A program made the position numbers and the translations under genes. The notes under the pieces are model-generated. The model was given only the letters and a program-made list of their open reading frames with translations, was not told the DNA's origin and ran no database searches. A DNA stretch of 64,000 nt. Origin: UBA8231 sp036011085 (GTDB taxonomy: Bacteria > Latescibacterota > UBA2968 > UBA8231). Shown here piece by piece: positions 8,915-17,695 of this stretch (position 1 is its first letter; each line of letters begins with the position of its first letter). Location: positions 25,223 to 89,222 of the forward strand of contig DASCMS010000035.1 of the NCBI GenBank assembly GCA_036011085.1, in the 5' to 3' direction.

Positions 8915-9076
8915 TGTCGTGTCTCAGAAATCCGTCAACATCCGGCCGCCGAGCCATCCCGGATCGCGGCGTTGCGCTCACTCTGTGTATCCCACCGATA
9001 CGCATCGCTCGCGCGCCTTGCGACCCGAGCGTCTCGACGGCCGGATTTCGTCGACTTATCTCTGAGACACGACACT
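8913..9076. mobile_element. MITE-like element with 16-bp perfect terminal inverted repeats
   Basis: The 164-bp segment begins AGTGTCGTGTCTCAGA and ends with its exact reverse complement (9061-9076). A further inner pair, TCCGGCCG near 8940 and CGGCCGGA at 9038, extends the dyad, so the RNA could fold into a long hairpin. It has no coding capacity, as expected of a MITE mobilised in trans. No clear target-site duplication is seen. It sits between convergent genes, supplies two bases of the upstream TAG stop and ends 9 bases before the VOC gene stop, so it may also act as a bidirectional terminator. Confidence 0.75.
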
Positions 9077-9085
9077 CGGCCGCGA

Positions 9086-9466
9086 TCAGATCTCGGCGTA
9101 GACCTCGAGCACATTGCCCTCCGGATCGGCGAAGTAGACGGTGCGGTGTCCGCGCCACTGATCGGTGGTCGGTTCCAGAACGGTCACGCCCATGGCGACA
9201 AGCTGCTCATGGCAGGGCTCGACCTGTTCGGGCTCGACGCGGAAGGCAAGTTGCAGCCCCGGTGACTCCTGCCGGGCGCCGACGCCGTCGTAGCCACGGG
9301 TGCGCTGACGCAGGCCGAGCAGGACACCGCCGGCACGCAGTGACAGACTGGTCTCCGATTCGGAGTCCACTTCGAACGGGAGCAGGTTGCGGTAGAAGGC
9401 TTTCATGCGACCGATGTCGTCGCAGAGGATGATGACATAGGCCAGTTCACGAACGGGGGCGAGCAT
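9086..9466 (-). CDS. VOC (glyoxalase/bleomycin-resistance) family protein
   Basis: 126 residues from ATG 9466. The vicinal-oxygen-chelate fold is recognised by the AYVIILCDDIGRMKAFYRNLL opening strand-helix, the GLQLAFRVE centre and the closing RTVYFADPEGNVLEVYAE strand with the metal-binding glutamate. Family members include glyoxalase I, dioxygenases and antibiotic-binding proteins; the substrate is unknown. Its ATG and the GTG of the divergent PHP gene are separated by one base, so each gene's promoter and ribosome site lie inside the other's coding sequence. Upstream in-frame starts (to 9532) would overlap the PHP gene and are less likely. Confidence 0.85.
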   Translation of the reverse strand: MLAPVRELAYVIILCDDIGRMKAFYRNLLPFEVDSESETSLSLRAGGVLLGLRQRTRGYDGVGARQESPGLQLAFRVEPEQVEPCHEQLVAMGVTVLEPTTDQWRGHRTVYFADPEGNVLEVYAEI

Positions 9467-9467
9467 A

Positions 9468-10340
9468 GTGGAATCTCCATCTGTTGTGGAACTCAGCGGA
9501 CCGACGCTGAAGACAAACCTGCACACGCACACGAAGTTCTCCGACGGTGCTTTCCCACTGCCGGAGGTGGTCGCCGCGTACGAGGCTCTCGGCTACGATG
9601 CGCTGGCCATCACCGACCACAATCGCTGGCAGGACCACACCCAGGCGTCGACGGACAAGCTGCTCGTACTCAGCAGCAACGAACCGTCCATGTCGCATGG
9701 GGAACACGCCCTGGCCACCGGGGCGCACGCGCCGTCTCCGGTGGATGCCGGCGAGCGCCCCCGCGAGCGCATGCAACAGGTCATCGACTGGGTCAATGAG
9801 CAGGGCGGCCTGTCGACGGTCAACCACCCGACGTGGACGGGCATGTCGGTGGAACGGCTGCTCGAGCTGCAGCGCTTTGACTCGATCGAGATCTGCAACT
9901 CCGGCTGTACCGGCCACGGGAGCGAGTATTCCATCACCCACTGGGACGAGCTGCTGCGTCGGGGCCGCTGTGTCTGGGGCCTGGCCACCGACGACAGTCA
10001 CTCCGACTGGGATCGTGGCCTCGGTTGGGTGGAGGTCTTCGCCGAGCGCAGCGAAGAGGCGATCGTCAGGGCGCTGAAGGCAGGGCGCTTCTACGCCAGC
10101 ACCGGACCGTGCATCGAGCAGTTCTCCTGGGACGGTGAACGTCTGTACCTGCAGACCGAACCGGTGCAGGGGATCGCCTTGATGTCCGCTATCGGCCCGG
10201 TGGCTGTCGCCCACGGCGGCAACGGTACGGTAACCGAGCTGGAGTGGAAGGTCGGACAGCGAGACTGTCGTTATGTGAGGGCGGAGCTACACCGCCACGA
10301 CGGCAGGAAAGCCTGGGGTCAACCGGTGTTTCTGGATTGA
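9468..10340 (+). CDS. PHP-domain metal-dependent phosphoesterase-like protein
   Basis: 290 residues if it starts at GTG 9468; a second GTG at 9486 is an alternative. PHP motifs are in order: NLHTHTKFSDG (motif I metal-binding histidines), ALAITDHNRW (motif II), LSTVNHPTW (motif III His), and GLATDDSHS (motif IV Asp/His). This domain hydrolyses phosphate esters in families such as histidinol phosphatase and RNase AM. The exact substrate is unknown. Its 3' end overlaps the convergent GMC oxidoreductase gene by 22 bases. Confidence 0.85.
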   Translation: MESPSVVELSGPTLKTNLHTHTKFSDGAFPLPEVVAAYEALGYDALAITDHNRWQDHTQASTDKLLVLSSNEPSMSHGEHALATGAHAPSPVDAGERPRERMQQVIDWVNEQGGLSTVNHPTWTGMSVERLLELQRFDSIEICNSGCTGHGSEYSITHWDELLRRGRCVWGLATDDSHSDWDRGLGWVEVFAERSEEAIVRALKAGRFYASTGPCIEQFSWDGERLYLQTEPVQGIALMSAIGPVAVAHGGNGTVTELEWKVGQRDCRYVRAELHRHDGRKAWGQPVFLD

Positions 10341-11959
10341 GTTGCCGGCAGACCAGGCGGCAGGGGCGGTTTACCAAGGATCAGATCGGCGGCTTTCTCG
10401 GCAATCATCATCGTCGGCGCGTAGATGTTGCCGTTGGTCACGTAAGGCATGGCCGAGGCGTCCACCACCCGCAGGCCTTGTGTCCCGTACACGCGCAGGC
10501 TCGTGGGATCCAGCACCGACATCTCGTCGGTACCCATCCTGCAGGTGCAGGACGGGTGATAGGCGGTCTCCCCGTCCCGTGCCACCCAGTCGAGGATCTG
10601 CTCCTCCGTCTCTACCTGCCGACCCGGTGAGATCTCCCCGCCACTGAACTGTCGCATGGCCGGCTGCTCGAGGATGCTGCGAGCGCAATGGACGGCTTCC
10701 ACCCACTCGCGACGGTCCTGGGCGGTGGAAAGGTAGTTGAAGCGCAGCTTCGGCTTGTCGGCCGGATCAGCGGATCTCAGCTGGACCGACCCCCGGGCGT
10801 CGGACCTCATGGGTCCGATGTGAACCTGATATCCGTGCCCCTGTGTCGGTGATGTGCCGTCGTAACGGATGGCCAGCGGCAGGAAGTGGATCATCAGGTT
10901 CGGCCAGGCGACGGTACTGTTGCTGCGCAGGAAGCCTCCGGCTTCGAAGTGATTGGTCGCCGCCGGTCCCCGCCGCCACAGCAGCCACTGCAGACCGATC
11001 CAGGGCTGGTTCCGCCATCTCAGGGCGGGCTGCATCGAGACCGGCTTCGTGCAGGCATGCTGGACGTAGACCTCCAGGTGATCCTGAAGGTTTTCGCCGA
11101 CGCCCGGAAGGCTGATCACGACGTCGATCCCGAGCCGGCTCAGTTCGTCGGCTCTACCCACCCCCGAAAGCTGCAGCAACTGGGGTGAGTTGATGGCCCC
11201 GGCGCAGCAGATGATCTCGCCGGCGTAGGCTCGCGCAGTCCTGCCACCGACCGTGTACTCGACGCCGACGGCACGCGTACCCTCGAACAGGATGCGCCGG
11301 ATGAAGGCGCGGCAGGTGACCTGCAGGTTCGGGCGGCCCATGACCGGATGCAGGTAGGCCCGGGAGGCGCTCAGGCGACGTCCCCGGTGGATGTTGCGGT
11401 CGAAGGCGGCGAAACCCTCCTGGGTCTGCCCGTTGACATCGTCGGTGAGCCGGTGGCCGGCCTGTTGCACGGCTTCGAAAAACGCAGCAAACAAGGGGCT
11501 GGCCGCGGGGCCACGTTCCAGCACCAGAGGACCATCCGATCCACGGTAGTCATCGCCACCGGCAAGACAGGTCTCCAGCCGCCGGAAGTACGGCAGACAG
11601 TGGGCGTAGTTCCAGGCTCTCATGCCGGGATCGCCAGCCCACCGTTCGTAGTCAAGGCGGTGCCCACGCTGGAAGATCATGCCATTGATGCTGCTGGAGC
11701 CGCCAAGGACCTTGCCGCGTCCGTGAGATATCCGCCGGCCCTGCATGTGGGGTTCCGGCTCCGACTCGTACATCCAGTCGTAGCGCGGGTTGCCGATGGG
11801 TACGGACAGACCTGCCGGCATGTGGAGGAAGATGTCCCACAGAGAGTCTCGACGGCCTGCCTCCAGCACGAGTACGCTGTTGGCGGGGTCGGCGCTCAGC
11901 CGGTTGGCCACGGCACAGCCGGCGGAACCGCCGCCGATGATGAGGAAGTCGTGGGTCAT
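10319..11959 (-). CDS. betA: GMC oxidoreductase, choline dehydrogenase-like
   Basis: 546 residues from ATG 11959, chosen because the FAD-binding DFLIIGGGSAGCAVANRL motif follows within four residues; an upstream start at 11998 adds only unconserved residues. It shows a BetA-like order: LEAGRRD, YDWMYESEPEPHMQGRR, GRGKVLGGSSSINGM (GMC signature 1), AGAINSPQLLQLSG (signature 2), then the catalytic YHPSCTCRMG histidine region and TNGNIYAPTMMIAEKAAD with the Asn. Such enzymes oxidise choline to betaine aldehyde or other primary alcohols. No betB or BCCT transporter is adjacent, so a different alcohol substrate is possible and the symbol is tentative. Confidence 0.8.
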   Translation of the reverse strand: MTHDFLIIGGGSAGCAVANRLSADPANSVLVLEAGRRDSLWDIFLHMPAGLSVPIGNPRYDWMYESEPEPHMQGRRISHGRGKVLGGSSSINGMIFQRGHRLDYERWAGDPGMRAWNYAHCLPYFRRLETCLAGGDDYRGSDGPLVLERGPAASPLFAAFFEAVQQAGHRLTDDVNGQTQEGFAAFDRNIHRGRRLSASRAYLHPVMGRPNLQVTCRAFIRRILFEGTRAVGVEYTVGGRTARAYAGEIICCAGAINSPQLLQLSGVGRADELSRLGIDVVISLPGVGENLQDHLEVYVQHACTKPVSMQPALRWRNQPWIGLQWLLWRRGPAATNHFEAGGFLRSNSTVAWPNLMIHFLPLAIRYDGTSPTQGHGYQVHIGPMRSDARGSVQLRSADPADKPKLRFNYLSTAQDRREWVEAVHCARSILEQPAMRQFSGGEISPGRQVETEEQILDWVARDGETAYHPSCTCRMGTDEMSVLDPTSLRVYGTQGLRVVDASAMPYVTNGNIYAPTMMIAEKAADLILGKPPLPPGLPATQSRNTG

Positions 11960-11974
11960 GTTCCGGTTAAGGGA

Positions 11975-11989
11975 CGGGGAGTTTCCCCG
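11975..11989. promoter_or_regulatory. Inverted repeat in leader of the GMC gene
   Basis: CGGGGAGTTTCCCCG is a perfect 6-3-6 dyad lying 16 to 30 bases before the ATG of the GMC oxidoreductase, in the 140-base region shared with the divergent Gfo/Idh/MocA gene. It could be an operator or an RNA hairpin near the ribosome site. No Shine-Dalgarno motif is evident between it and the ATG. Confidence 0.3.
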
Positions 11990-12098
11990 CGGCGGCAAGG
12001 GCCGAGCCGGAAGCTACCAAGCCACGACTCGCAGGGGGAGGAGCGGTGTCATACCATTCTCCACCTGCAGACACCAACCCGTACGAGGGGACACTTCC

Positions 12099-13169
12099 AT
12101 GAGTGCGAGCAGCAAGGCCCGAATCGGCTTCATCGGTGCCGGCTGGTGGGCGACGAGCAATCACATGCCGCTGCTGGCAGCGCGTGACGACGTGGAACTG
12201 GCGGCCGTCTGCCGCCTGGGCGCCGACGAACTGCAGCAGGTCCAGGAGCGCTTCGGCTTCGGCATGGCGACTCAGGACTATCGCGAGCTGCTGGAGGTCG
12301 ACCTCGACGGTGTCGTCGTCGCTTCGCCCCACACTCTCCATCACGAGCACGCCAGAGCGGTGCTCGAGCGCGGCCTGCACCTGATGTGCGAGAAGCCGAT
12401 GACGACGCAGGCAGAACACGCCCGTGAGCTCGTGGAGCTGGCGCAGGCACAGAACGTGGCGCTGCTGGTGCCCTATGGCTGGCACTACAAGCCCTTCGTG
12501 CAACGGGCCAAGAAGCTGATGGATGACGGCGCCGTGGGCCGCATCGAGTACGTGCTATGCCACATGGCCTCGCCGATTCGCGGTCTGCTCAGCGGCGACG
12601 CCCTCGACCTCGACGACGTCAGCGGTGGCTCGGAAGCACCTCTGTTCTCACCCGATCCAGCCACCTGGGCCGATCCCGAACGTGCCGGTGGGGGCTACGG
12701 GCACGCGCAGGTCTCACACTCCTCCGGCATGCTGTTCTGGCTCACCGGGTTGCGCGCCGAACACGTGTTCGCGGTGATGTCGGCTCCCGGGGCGCAGGTC
12801 GACCTCTACGATGCGGTGACCGTGCGTTTCGCCGAGGGTGCCATCGGTTCGGTCTCAGGTGCAGGCAACGTACCGACGGATCAGACCTTCCAGGTCGATC
12901 TGCGCATCTTCGGTGAGGAGGGTATGCTGCTGCTCGACTGTGAGCGCGCCCGGGTCGAGCTGAAACGCCACGACGGCGCCCACGAGATCATCGATGTCGA
13001 TCCCGCCTCGGGCGGCTATGAGTGTGACGGACCACCGGCGAACTTCGTCGATCTCATTCTGGGCAGGACAGAGACGAACTGGGCCCCCGGAGAAGCGGCC
13101 ATGCGTGGCGTGGAGATGCTGGACGCCGCCTACCGGTCGGCGGCATCGGGACGGGAGGAGAGGGTGTAG
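12099..13169 (+). CDS. Gfo/Idh/MocA family NAD(P)-dependent oxidoreductase
   Basis: 356 residues from ATG 12099; a GAGGGG ribosome site sits 8 bases before it. The open frame extends upstream to 11790, but that part overlaps the divergent GMC gene and is not conserved. Family marks are the Rossmann RIGFIGAGWWATSNHMP motif at the start, ASPHTLHHEHA, the EKPMTTQAEHA motif with the catalytic lysine near residue 95, and a C-terminal alpha/beta substrate domain. These enzymes oxidise or reduce cyclitols, sugars and sugar acids; the substrate is unknown. It is flanked by a GMC oxidoreductase and an FAD oxidoreductase, suggesting a sugar or polyol catabolic island. Confidence 0.9.
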   Translation: MSASSKARIGFIGAGWWATSNHMPLLAARDDVELAAVCRLGADELQQVQERFGFGMATQDYRELLEVDLDGVVVASPHTLHHEHARAVLERGLHLMCEKPMTTQAEHARELVELAQAQNVALLVPYGWHYKPFVQRAKKLMDDGAVGRIEYVLCHMASPIRGLLSGDALDLDDVSGGSEAPLFSPDPATWADPERAGGGYGHAQVSHSSGMLFWLTGLRAEHVFAVMSAPGAQVDLYDAVTVRFAEGAIGSVSGAGNVPTDQTFQVDLRIFGEEGMLLLDCERARVELKRHDGAHEIIDVDPASGGYECDGPPANFVDLILGRTETNWAPGEAAMRGVEMLDAAYRSAASGREERV

Positions 13170-13196
13170 GGAGCCGACCTGCCGGCACAGGGCCGA

Positions 13197-14402
13197 TCAA
13201 GCCGCCTCGATCTCACCGACATCGAGGCGGAATCCGCGACCCTTCAGCTGGTTCTGCAGGTCGGTGACATCGAGAGCGTCAGGGGTCGTGTCCAACTGCG
13301 CCGCCATCGCTGCCGCCGTGCCGCTCACTTCGCCGGTCATGGCCGCCGCCTGAATGACGCGCGTCACCTCCCAGGCCTGGCCGGCGCTGGCAATGCAGCG
13401 CCCCGCCGCCAGCAGGCCGCGGACCTGAGCGGGCAGTAGCGCGCCGAAGGGTACCTCCCAGACGTCGCGGCCCCCACGCCAGTCGGCCACCAACCCAACA
13501 CAGTCATCGAAGTGCTGGTACATCTCCCCATCCTTCAGGCAGCGTCGCCCCTCGATCCGCCGGGTCGTGCGCACGTCGACCATGGCCGGAAGGCTGAGGG
13601 GATAGGTGTCCTTGCGCCCCGTCTCACCCAACTCCTGCTGCTTCTTTCGGTAGTGCTCTCGGAGCAGACGACGGCCCTCGAGAGCGAACCGGCTGACGTC
13701 CTTCCCCCGCGTACCGCTGAATTTCCTCATGCCCTCGGGATGACCTGCACCCACATCGCTGCCGCCGACGGTGACGAGTTCCAGCAGCAAGCTGCCGTCC
13801 CCGGATCCGGCGGCGCGCCCGGCCCGGTCCAGCGAGGCGCCCAGCGCCCAGAGAGACAGGTAGTTGTCCTGCTCGACGCAGGCGGCCCCGGCGCGGAAGG
13901 CCACGTCGGCATCGCCGGTGGCGTCCACCAGGCAGCGGGCGCTGAGCCGCCCTCTGCCGCTCTTGTTTTCCACTTCGATGCCGGTGACCCGGTCTCCCTG
14001 AACCACCGTCTGGCAGATCAGCGTGTCGTACCAGATTTCCACGCCGGCGCCGGTCAGCTCTTCGTCGAGGGCGAGCACGAGAGAGGCTGGAGAGAACCGC
14101 GAGCCGAAACGGCTGCGGGTCTGCGGGTCTCGCCAGTCGGGTGGGATGTCTCCAGGGCCATACCTGAGCGCGGCTCTCAGCAGCTGTTCAGCGATGCCGA
14201 ACGTGACCTGCTGACCCCGACTGTCGCTCAGGGGCAGATAGGCGAGCACGTTGCCGGCCGTGGCCAGGCCACCGGGAAACACGGTCTTCTCCACGAGTGC
14301 GGTGCGCGAGCCCGCCCTGGCCGCAGCCAGGGCGGCTGCGACGCCGGCGACACCGGCACCGGCGACGATGACGTCGAAGTCAGCGGCAAAGGTCTCTCTC
14401 AT
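13197..14402 (-). CDS. FAD-dependent oxidoreductase (FAD_oxidored family)
   Basis: 401 residues. The N-terminal FDVIVAGAGVAGVAAALAAARAG dinucleotide motif (written here in outline) is followed by a glutamate-containing LVEKTVFPGGLATAGNV block typical of the FAD-dependent oxidoreductases common in glycan-degrading bacteria, then RCLVDATGDADVAFRAG and a C-terminal LLAAGRCIASAGQAWEVTRV flavin-contact segment. The reaction is unknown. The gene is convergent with the Gfo/Idh/MocA gene (27 bases between stops) and divergent from the unknown-function paralogue at 14,501. Confidence 0.85.
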   Translation of the reverse strand: MRETFAADFDVIVAGAGVAGVAAALAAARAGSRTALVEKTVFPGGLATAGNVLAYLPLSDSRGQQVTFGIAEQLLRAALRYGPGDIPPDWRDPQTRSRFGSRFSPASLVLALDEELTGAGVEIWYDTLICQTVVQGDRVTGIEVENKSGRGRLSARCLVDATGDADVAFRAGAACVEQDNYLSLWALGASLDRAGRAAGSGDGSLLLELVTVGGSDVGAGHPEGMRKFSGTRGKDVSRFALEGRRLLREHYRKKQQELGETGRKDTYPLSLPAMVDVRTTRRIEGRRCLKDGEMYQHFDDCVGLVADWRGGRDVWEVPFGALLPAQVRGLLAAGRCIASAGQAWEVTRVIQAAAMTGEVSGTAAAMAAQLDTTPDALDVTDLQNQLKGRGFRLDVGEIEAA

Positions 14403-14500
14403 GCTTCATAGTGTAACGCATCCTGTGCCTGACCCACCACGGTTGACACCGTATCGGATTGCCGCATGTTGGCCGCCATCGACAGGAGGAGTCTCATCTG

Positions 14501-16339
14501 ATGCAGCGGATCGAAATCTCCCAGACTGCCTCGCCACCGGCGTGGGCGCTGAAGCAGCGTCGACTGCTCGACGGTATGCCCGTGGCGGCCCAGACATTCC
14601 GCGACAAGTACGTGTCCCGTGGCGGGGGACTGCGTCGGCACGGCAAGCTCGACGACGACTACGAGTGCTTCACCAGCTGGCCGCTGGCCTACGTCATCGG
14701 TGGCGACGAGCGCCTGCTGGACTGGAGTCTGGAGTCCTGGAACGGCATCACCCGTCATTGGGCGCACGAGGCAGATGCCGTGCACCGCGAGTTCGTGCGT
14801 GCCACCGACATGCTGCATTTGAGTGAAGGCTACGTGGGCCTGCACAACTTCGGCCTCGCCGATCCGTCGATCCCGGAAAACGTGGAACGGGCCCGGCGCT
14901 TTGCCAGCTTCTACACCGGCGACGACCCGGCTGTCGACAACTACGACTCCAAGCGACGCCTGATCCGCTCACCGATCACCGGCAGCGACGGCGCCGCCTT
15001 CAGTTCTTCAGCGACGTACGTGCTCAACTACGGGCACGCCTCGCTGCACCCGGTACTGACCGACCTCGAAGCCGGCTGGGATCAGGACGAGGGTCGGCGG
15101 CAGGAGGTGCAGCGGCTCTACGACGAGGTGGTGGTGCGCGGTGATGTGCCGATGAATCTGGCCATCTGCGGCCTGGTGACACACGCCCACCTGCTCACCG
15201 GTGAGTCCGATTTCCGCCAGTGGGTGCTCAATTATGTCGACGCCTGGATCGAGCGCACCGAAGCCAGCGGCGGCGTCATACCCGACAACGTCGGACTGTC
15301 GGGGAGGATCGGCGAGACGCGAGACGGCCAGTGGTGGGGTGGCTTCTTCGGCTGGACCGGTCGCTACTCGGTGTGGATGATCTTCCACGCCCTGGCGACC
15401 GCCGTGGAATGCGCCTGGCTGCTGAGCCGCGATCCGAAGTATCTGGCCTTCTACCGCTCACAGGTCGACTACCTGCTGGACCGAGCCATCGAGCGTGACG
15501 GTGATCTGCTGGTGCCGTACAAGATGGGTCCTGACGGCTGGCACGACTTCCGCCCTCTGGACCCTTACATCGTCGGCCACCTGTGGCACCTGTCGATGGC
15601 CCCTGAGGACTGGGATCGTCTCGAACGTCTGCACGCGGGGGCACGCCATGGCCCGCACGCCTACGCCTATGCTGACTCACCGCTGGCCCCGGCGCCGGGG
15701 GCCGAGAAGTGGCGCCCCGATGGACCAGCGGACTGGAACCACGTGTGGCCGGACCTGTCGGGCAACAAGCTCGTGGAGAACGAGCCGGCCCATCTGCGCT
15801 GGCTGGCGGGGACCAACCCGGAGTGGCCCGAGTCGATCCTCGATGTCACGGCGGCCCAGGTGCGGCTTGCCGTCGAGCGTCTGCAGGGTGATGACTACGA
15901 GCATGACTGGCGCAGCCAGACGGTGACGGCGCAGAATCCGGTGCTGGCTGCAGGCCTGGCGCAGATGACGATGGGAGCGCCCTTCCAGGGCTTCAATGGA
16001 GGTCTGCTGGTGGCGCGTCTGCGTTACTTCGATCCGGTGCGCCGGAGGCCGGGGCTGCCCGAGAACGTGGCAGCACTGGTGGTGAGCCTGTCAGCGGAGC
16101 GCACGGTGGTGCAGCTGGTGAACACGAGCACCACGCAGGAGAGACGGCTCATCGTCCAGGCCGGGGCCTACGGCGAGCACACCTTCGCCGACGTGACCTG
16201 GGGGGACGGCGGGAATGACGGTCGTGTCAACGTGAATGGGAAACACCTGGAGGTGGTGCTGGCACCGGGCAGCGGGTCACGCCTGGATATCGGCACCAGG
16301 TGCTACGTCAACGATCCGACGTACGATTTCCCCTGGTGA
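14501..16339 (+). CDS. Conserved protein of unknown function, paralogue of 120-1955
   Basis: 612 residues from ATG 14501; a strong AGGAGGA lies 10 bases before it, and an earlier in-frame start at 14459 has no such site. It shares with the protein at 120-1955 the PPAWALKQRRLLDG-type start, the RRFASFYTGDDP block, the PDNVGLSGRIGETRDGQWWGG block and the closing beta-rich tail with GEHTF. No signal peptide, so it is probably cytoplasmic. The repeated retention of Asp, Gln, Trp and His in those blocks looks like an active site. I infer a carbohydrate-active (alpha/alpha)-barrel enzyme but cannot name a family. Its end overlaps the convergent histidine kinase gene by 32 bases. Confidence 0.8.
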   Translation: MQRIEISQTASPPAWALKQRRLLDGMPVAAQTFRDKYVSRGGGLRRHGKLDDDYECFTSWPLAYVIGGDERLLDWSLESWNGITRHWAHEADAVHREFVRATDMLHLSEGYVGLHNFGLADPSIPENVERARRFASFYTGDDPAVDNYDSKRRLIRSPITGSDGAAFSSSATYVLNYGHASLHPVLTDLEAGWDQDEGRRQEVQRLYDEVVVRGDVPMNLAICGLVTHAHLLTGESDFRQWVLNYVDAWIERTEASGGVIPDNVGLSGRIGETRDGQWWGGFFGWTGRYSVWMIFHALATAVECAWLLSRDPKYLAFYRSQVDYLLDRAIERDGDLLVPYKMGPDGWHDFRPLDPYIVGHLWHLSMAPEDWDRLERLHAGARHGPHAYAYADSPLAPAPGAEKWRPDGPADWNHVWPDLSGNKLVENEPAHLRWLAGTNPEWPESILDVTAAQVRLAVERLQGDDYEHDWRSQTVTAQNPVLAAGLAQMTMGAPFQGFNGGLLVARLRYFDPVRRRPGLPENVAALVVSLSAERTVVQLVNTSTTQERRLIVQAGAYGEHTFADVTWGDGGNDGRVNVNGKHLEVVLAPGSGSRLDIGTRCYVNDPTYDFPW

Positions 16340-17693
16340 CGGAAGGCAGGGCGGTGTCACCCACCGGCATCTCCACCTCGAAGCGGCAACCCCCGCCGGG
16401 CGCTTCCAGGCATGAGACCTCCCCTCCGTGGAGTCTGGCGATGCGGCGCACCAGGGCCAGTCCGAGGCCATACCCCCTGCCGCTTTCCGCCGTGCCGTCC
16501 GGACGGTAGAACGGCTCGAAGATGCGCTGTCGTTCCGCCTCGGGAATGCCGCGACCCTGATCGGTGACCCGTAGACGGGCACGATCACCTGCACGCTCCA
16601 CCGCAACGGCGATGGATCCGGTGTCACCGTGACGCACCGCGTTCTCCACCAGGTTGCGCACGAGGCGGCGCAGTAGTCGTTCGTTGCCACGGAGCGCCAC
16701 CGACTCGCCGGCAACGTCCGCCTGTGCCAGCGCCGCTTCCTCGGCGGCCAGGGCCAGCAGATCGACCTCATCGTTGCGAGCATCCAGCTCGTGGAGCGTA
16801 TCCAGCCGCGATGACAGCAGGATCTCATCGATCAACTCGTCGAGCTCCTCAATGTCGGCCGCGATCTGTCCACGCAGATCGTCGCGCCCGCCGCCGCTGA
16901 CCAGTTCCATGGCAACGCGCAATCGTGCCAGCGGCGTGCGCAATTCGTGCGACGCCCCCATCAGTGCCGTGCGCTGGGCGTCGACGAGCTGCTCGATGCG
17001 GGCAGTTGCGGCGTTGAAGCTGCGGGCCAGATCGGCCACCTCGTCCCTGCCTTCGACCTCGACGCGGGCGGACAGGTCGCCACTGCCGAGATCTTCGACG
17101 CGCGTGCGCAGCCGTTCGAGTCGACGGGTGAGACGGCGTGTCAACGGGGCCGCGCCCAGGCCGATGGCAACGGCCAGGGTGGCGACCATGCCGATAAAAT
17201 ACCAGAGCTTGTGGGGCTGATGGAAGATGACCAGAGCGAGAATGCGACCGTCCGGCAGTGTGTGTGGCAGCGTAATGCCCGGGCCATCGATGTCGTCCGA
17301 CAACTCGACATCCTCGGACGTGCGGTGCACCAGAGCGAGGTCGGCAGACCACAGCCCGACGGGCGTGCCCAGCAGTTCGGAGAAACCCTCGATGGCCTCT
17401 CTGATATCCTCCGCTGGCGCGTCGTCGGAGGGGACGTGGTCGACCAGCAGCGCCAGTGCGCCCTTGCCGAAACGCGTTTCCTCCTCGCTGTCCTGCACAT
17501 GCCAGGCGATGCTGGAACAGAGCGAAAAGAGAACCAGAACGAGAAGGATTGTGGCGTGGATCTGGTGCGCCAGGTGCCGCATGCCGGATACCTTGCGCCT
17601 GCGTACGAGATGGATGGTGACGCCAACACCCAGCACGAGCAGGGCAAAGACGGCGATCCCTGCCACCGTCAACCCGACTTCCATCATCTCCAT
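16308..17693 (-). CDS. CpxA-like sensor histidine kinase
   Basis: 461 residues. Three hydrophobic segments are visible: about 8-30, 47-66 and 165-183. A short extracytoplasmic sensor region (67-164) lies between the last two. Then come a HAMP domain (185-240), the HisKA box MGASHELRTPLARL with phospho-acceptor His249, and an HATPase domain with NLVENAVRHG, DQGRGIP and a GYGLGL G2 box. The extra first membrane segment is unusual for CpxA; a start at Met38 would remove it, but the ATG used lies only 2 bases after the response regulator stop, which suits an operon. It presumably senses envelope stress together with the Spy/CpxP-like protein upstream. Confidence 0.9.
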   Translation of the reverse strand: MEMMEVGLTVAGIAVFALLVLGVGVTIHLVRRRKVSGMRHLAHQIHATILLVLVLFSLCSSIAWHVQDSEEETRFGKGALALLVDHVPSDDAPAEDIREAIEGFSELLGTPVGLWSADLALVHRTSEDVELSDDIDGPGITLPHTLPDGRILALVIFHQPHKLWYFIGMVATLAVAIGLGAAPLTRRLTRRLERLRTRVEDLGSGDLSARVEVEGRDEVADLARSFNAATARIEQLVDAQRTALMGASHELRTPLARLRVAMELVSGGGRDDLRGQIAADIEELDELIDEILLSSRLDTLHELDARNDEVDLLALAAEEAALAQADVAGESVALRGNERLLRRLVRNLVENAVRHGDTGSIAVAVERAGDRARLRVTDQGRGIPEAERQRIFEPFYRPDGTAESGRGYGLGLALVRRIARLHGGEVSCLEAPGGGCRFEVEMPVGDTALPSVTRGNRTSDR

Positions 17694-17695
17694 CT

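Noticed and set aside
14443..14471. Perfect TTGACA -35 box before the unknown-function gene at 14501
   Set aside because: The correctly spaced -10 (ATGTTG) matches poorly, so I did not list it as a promoter.
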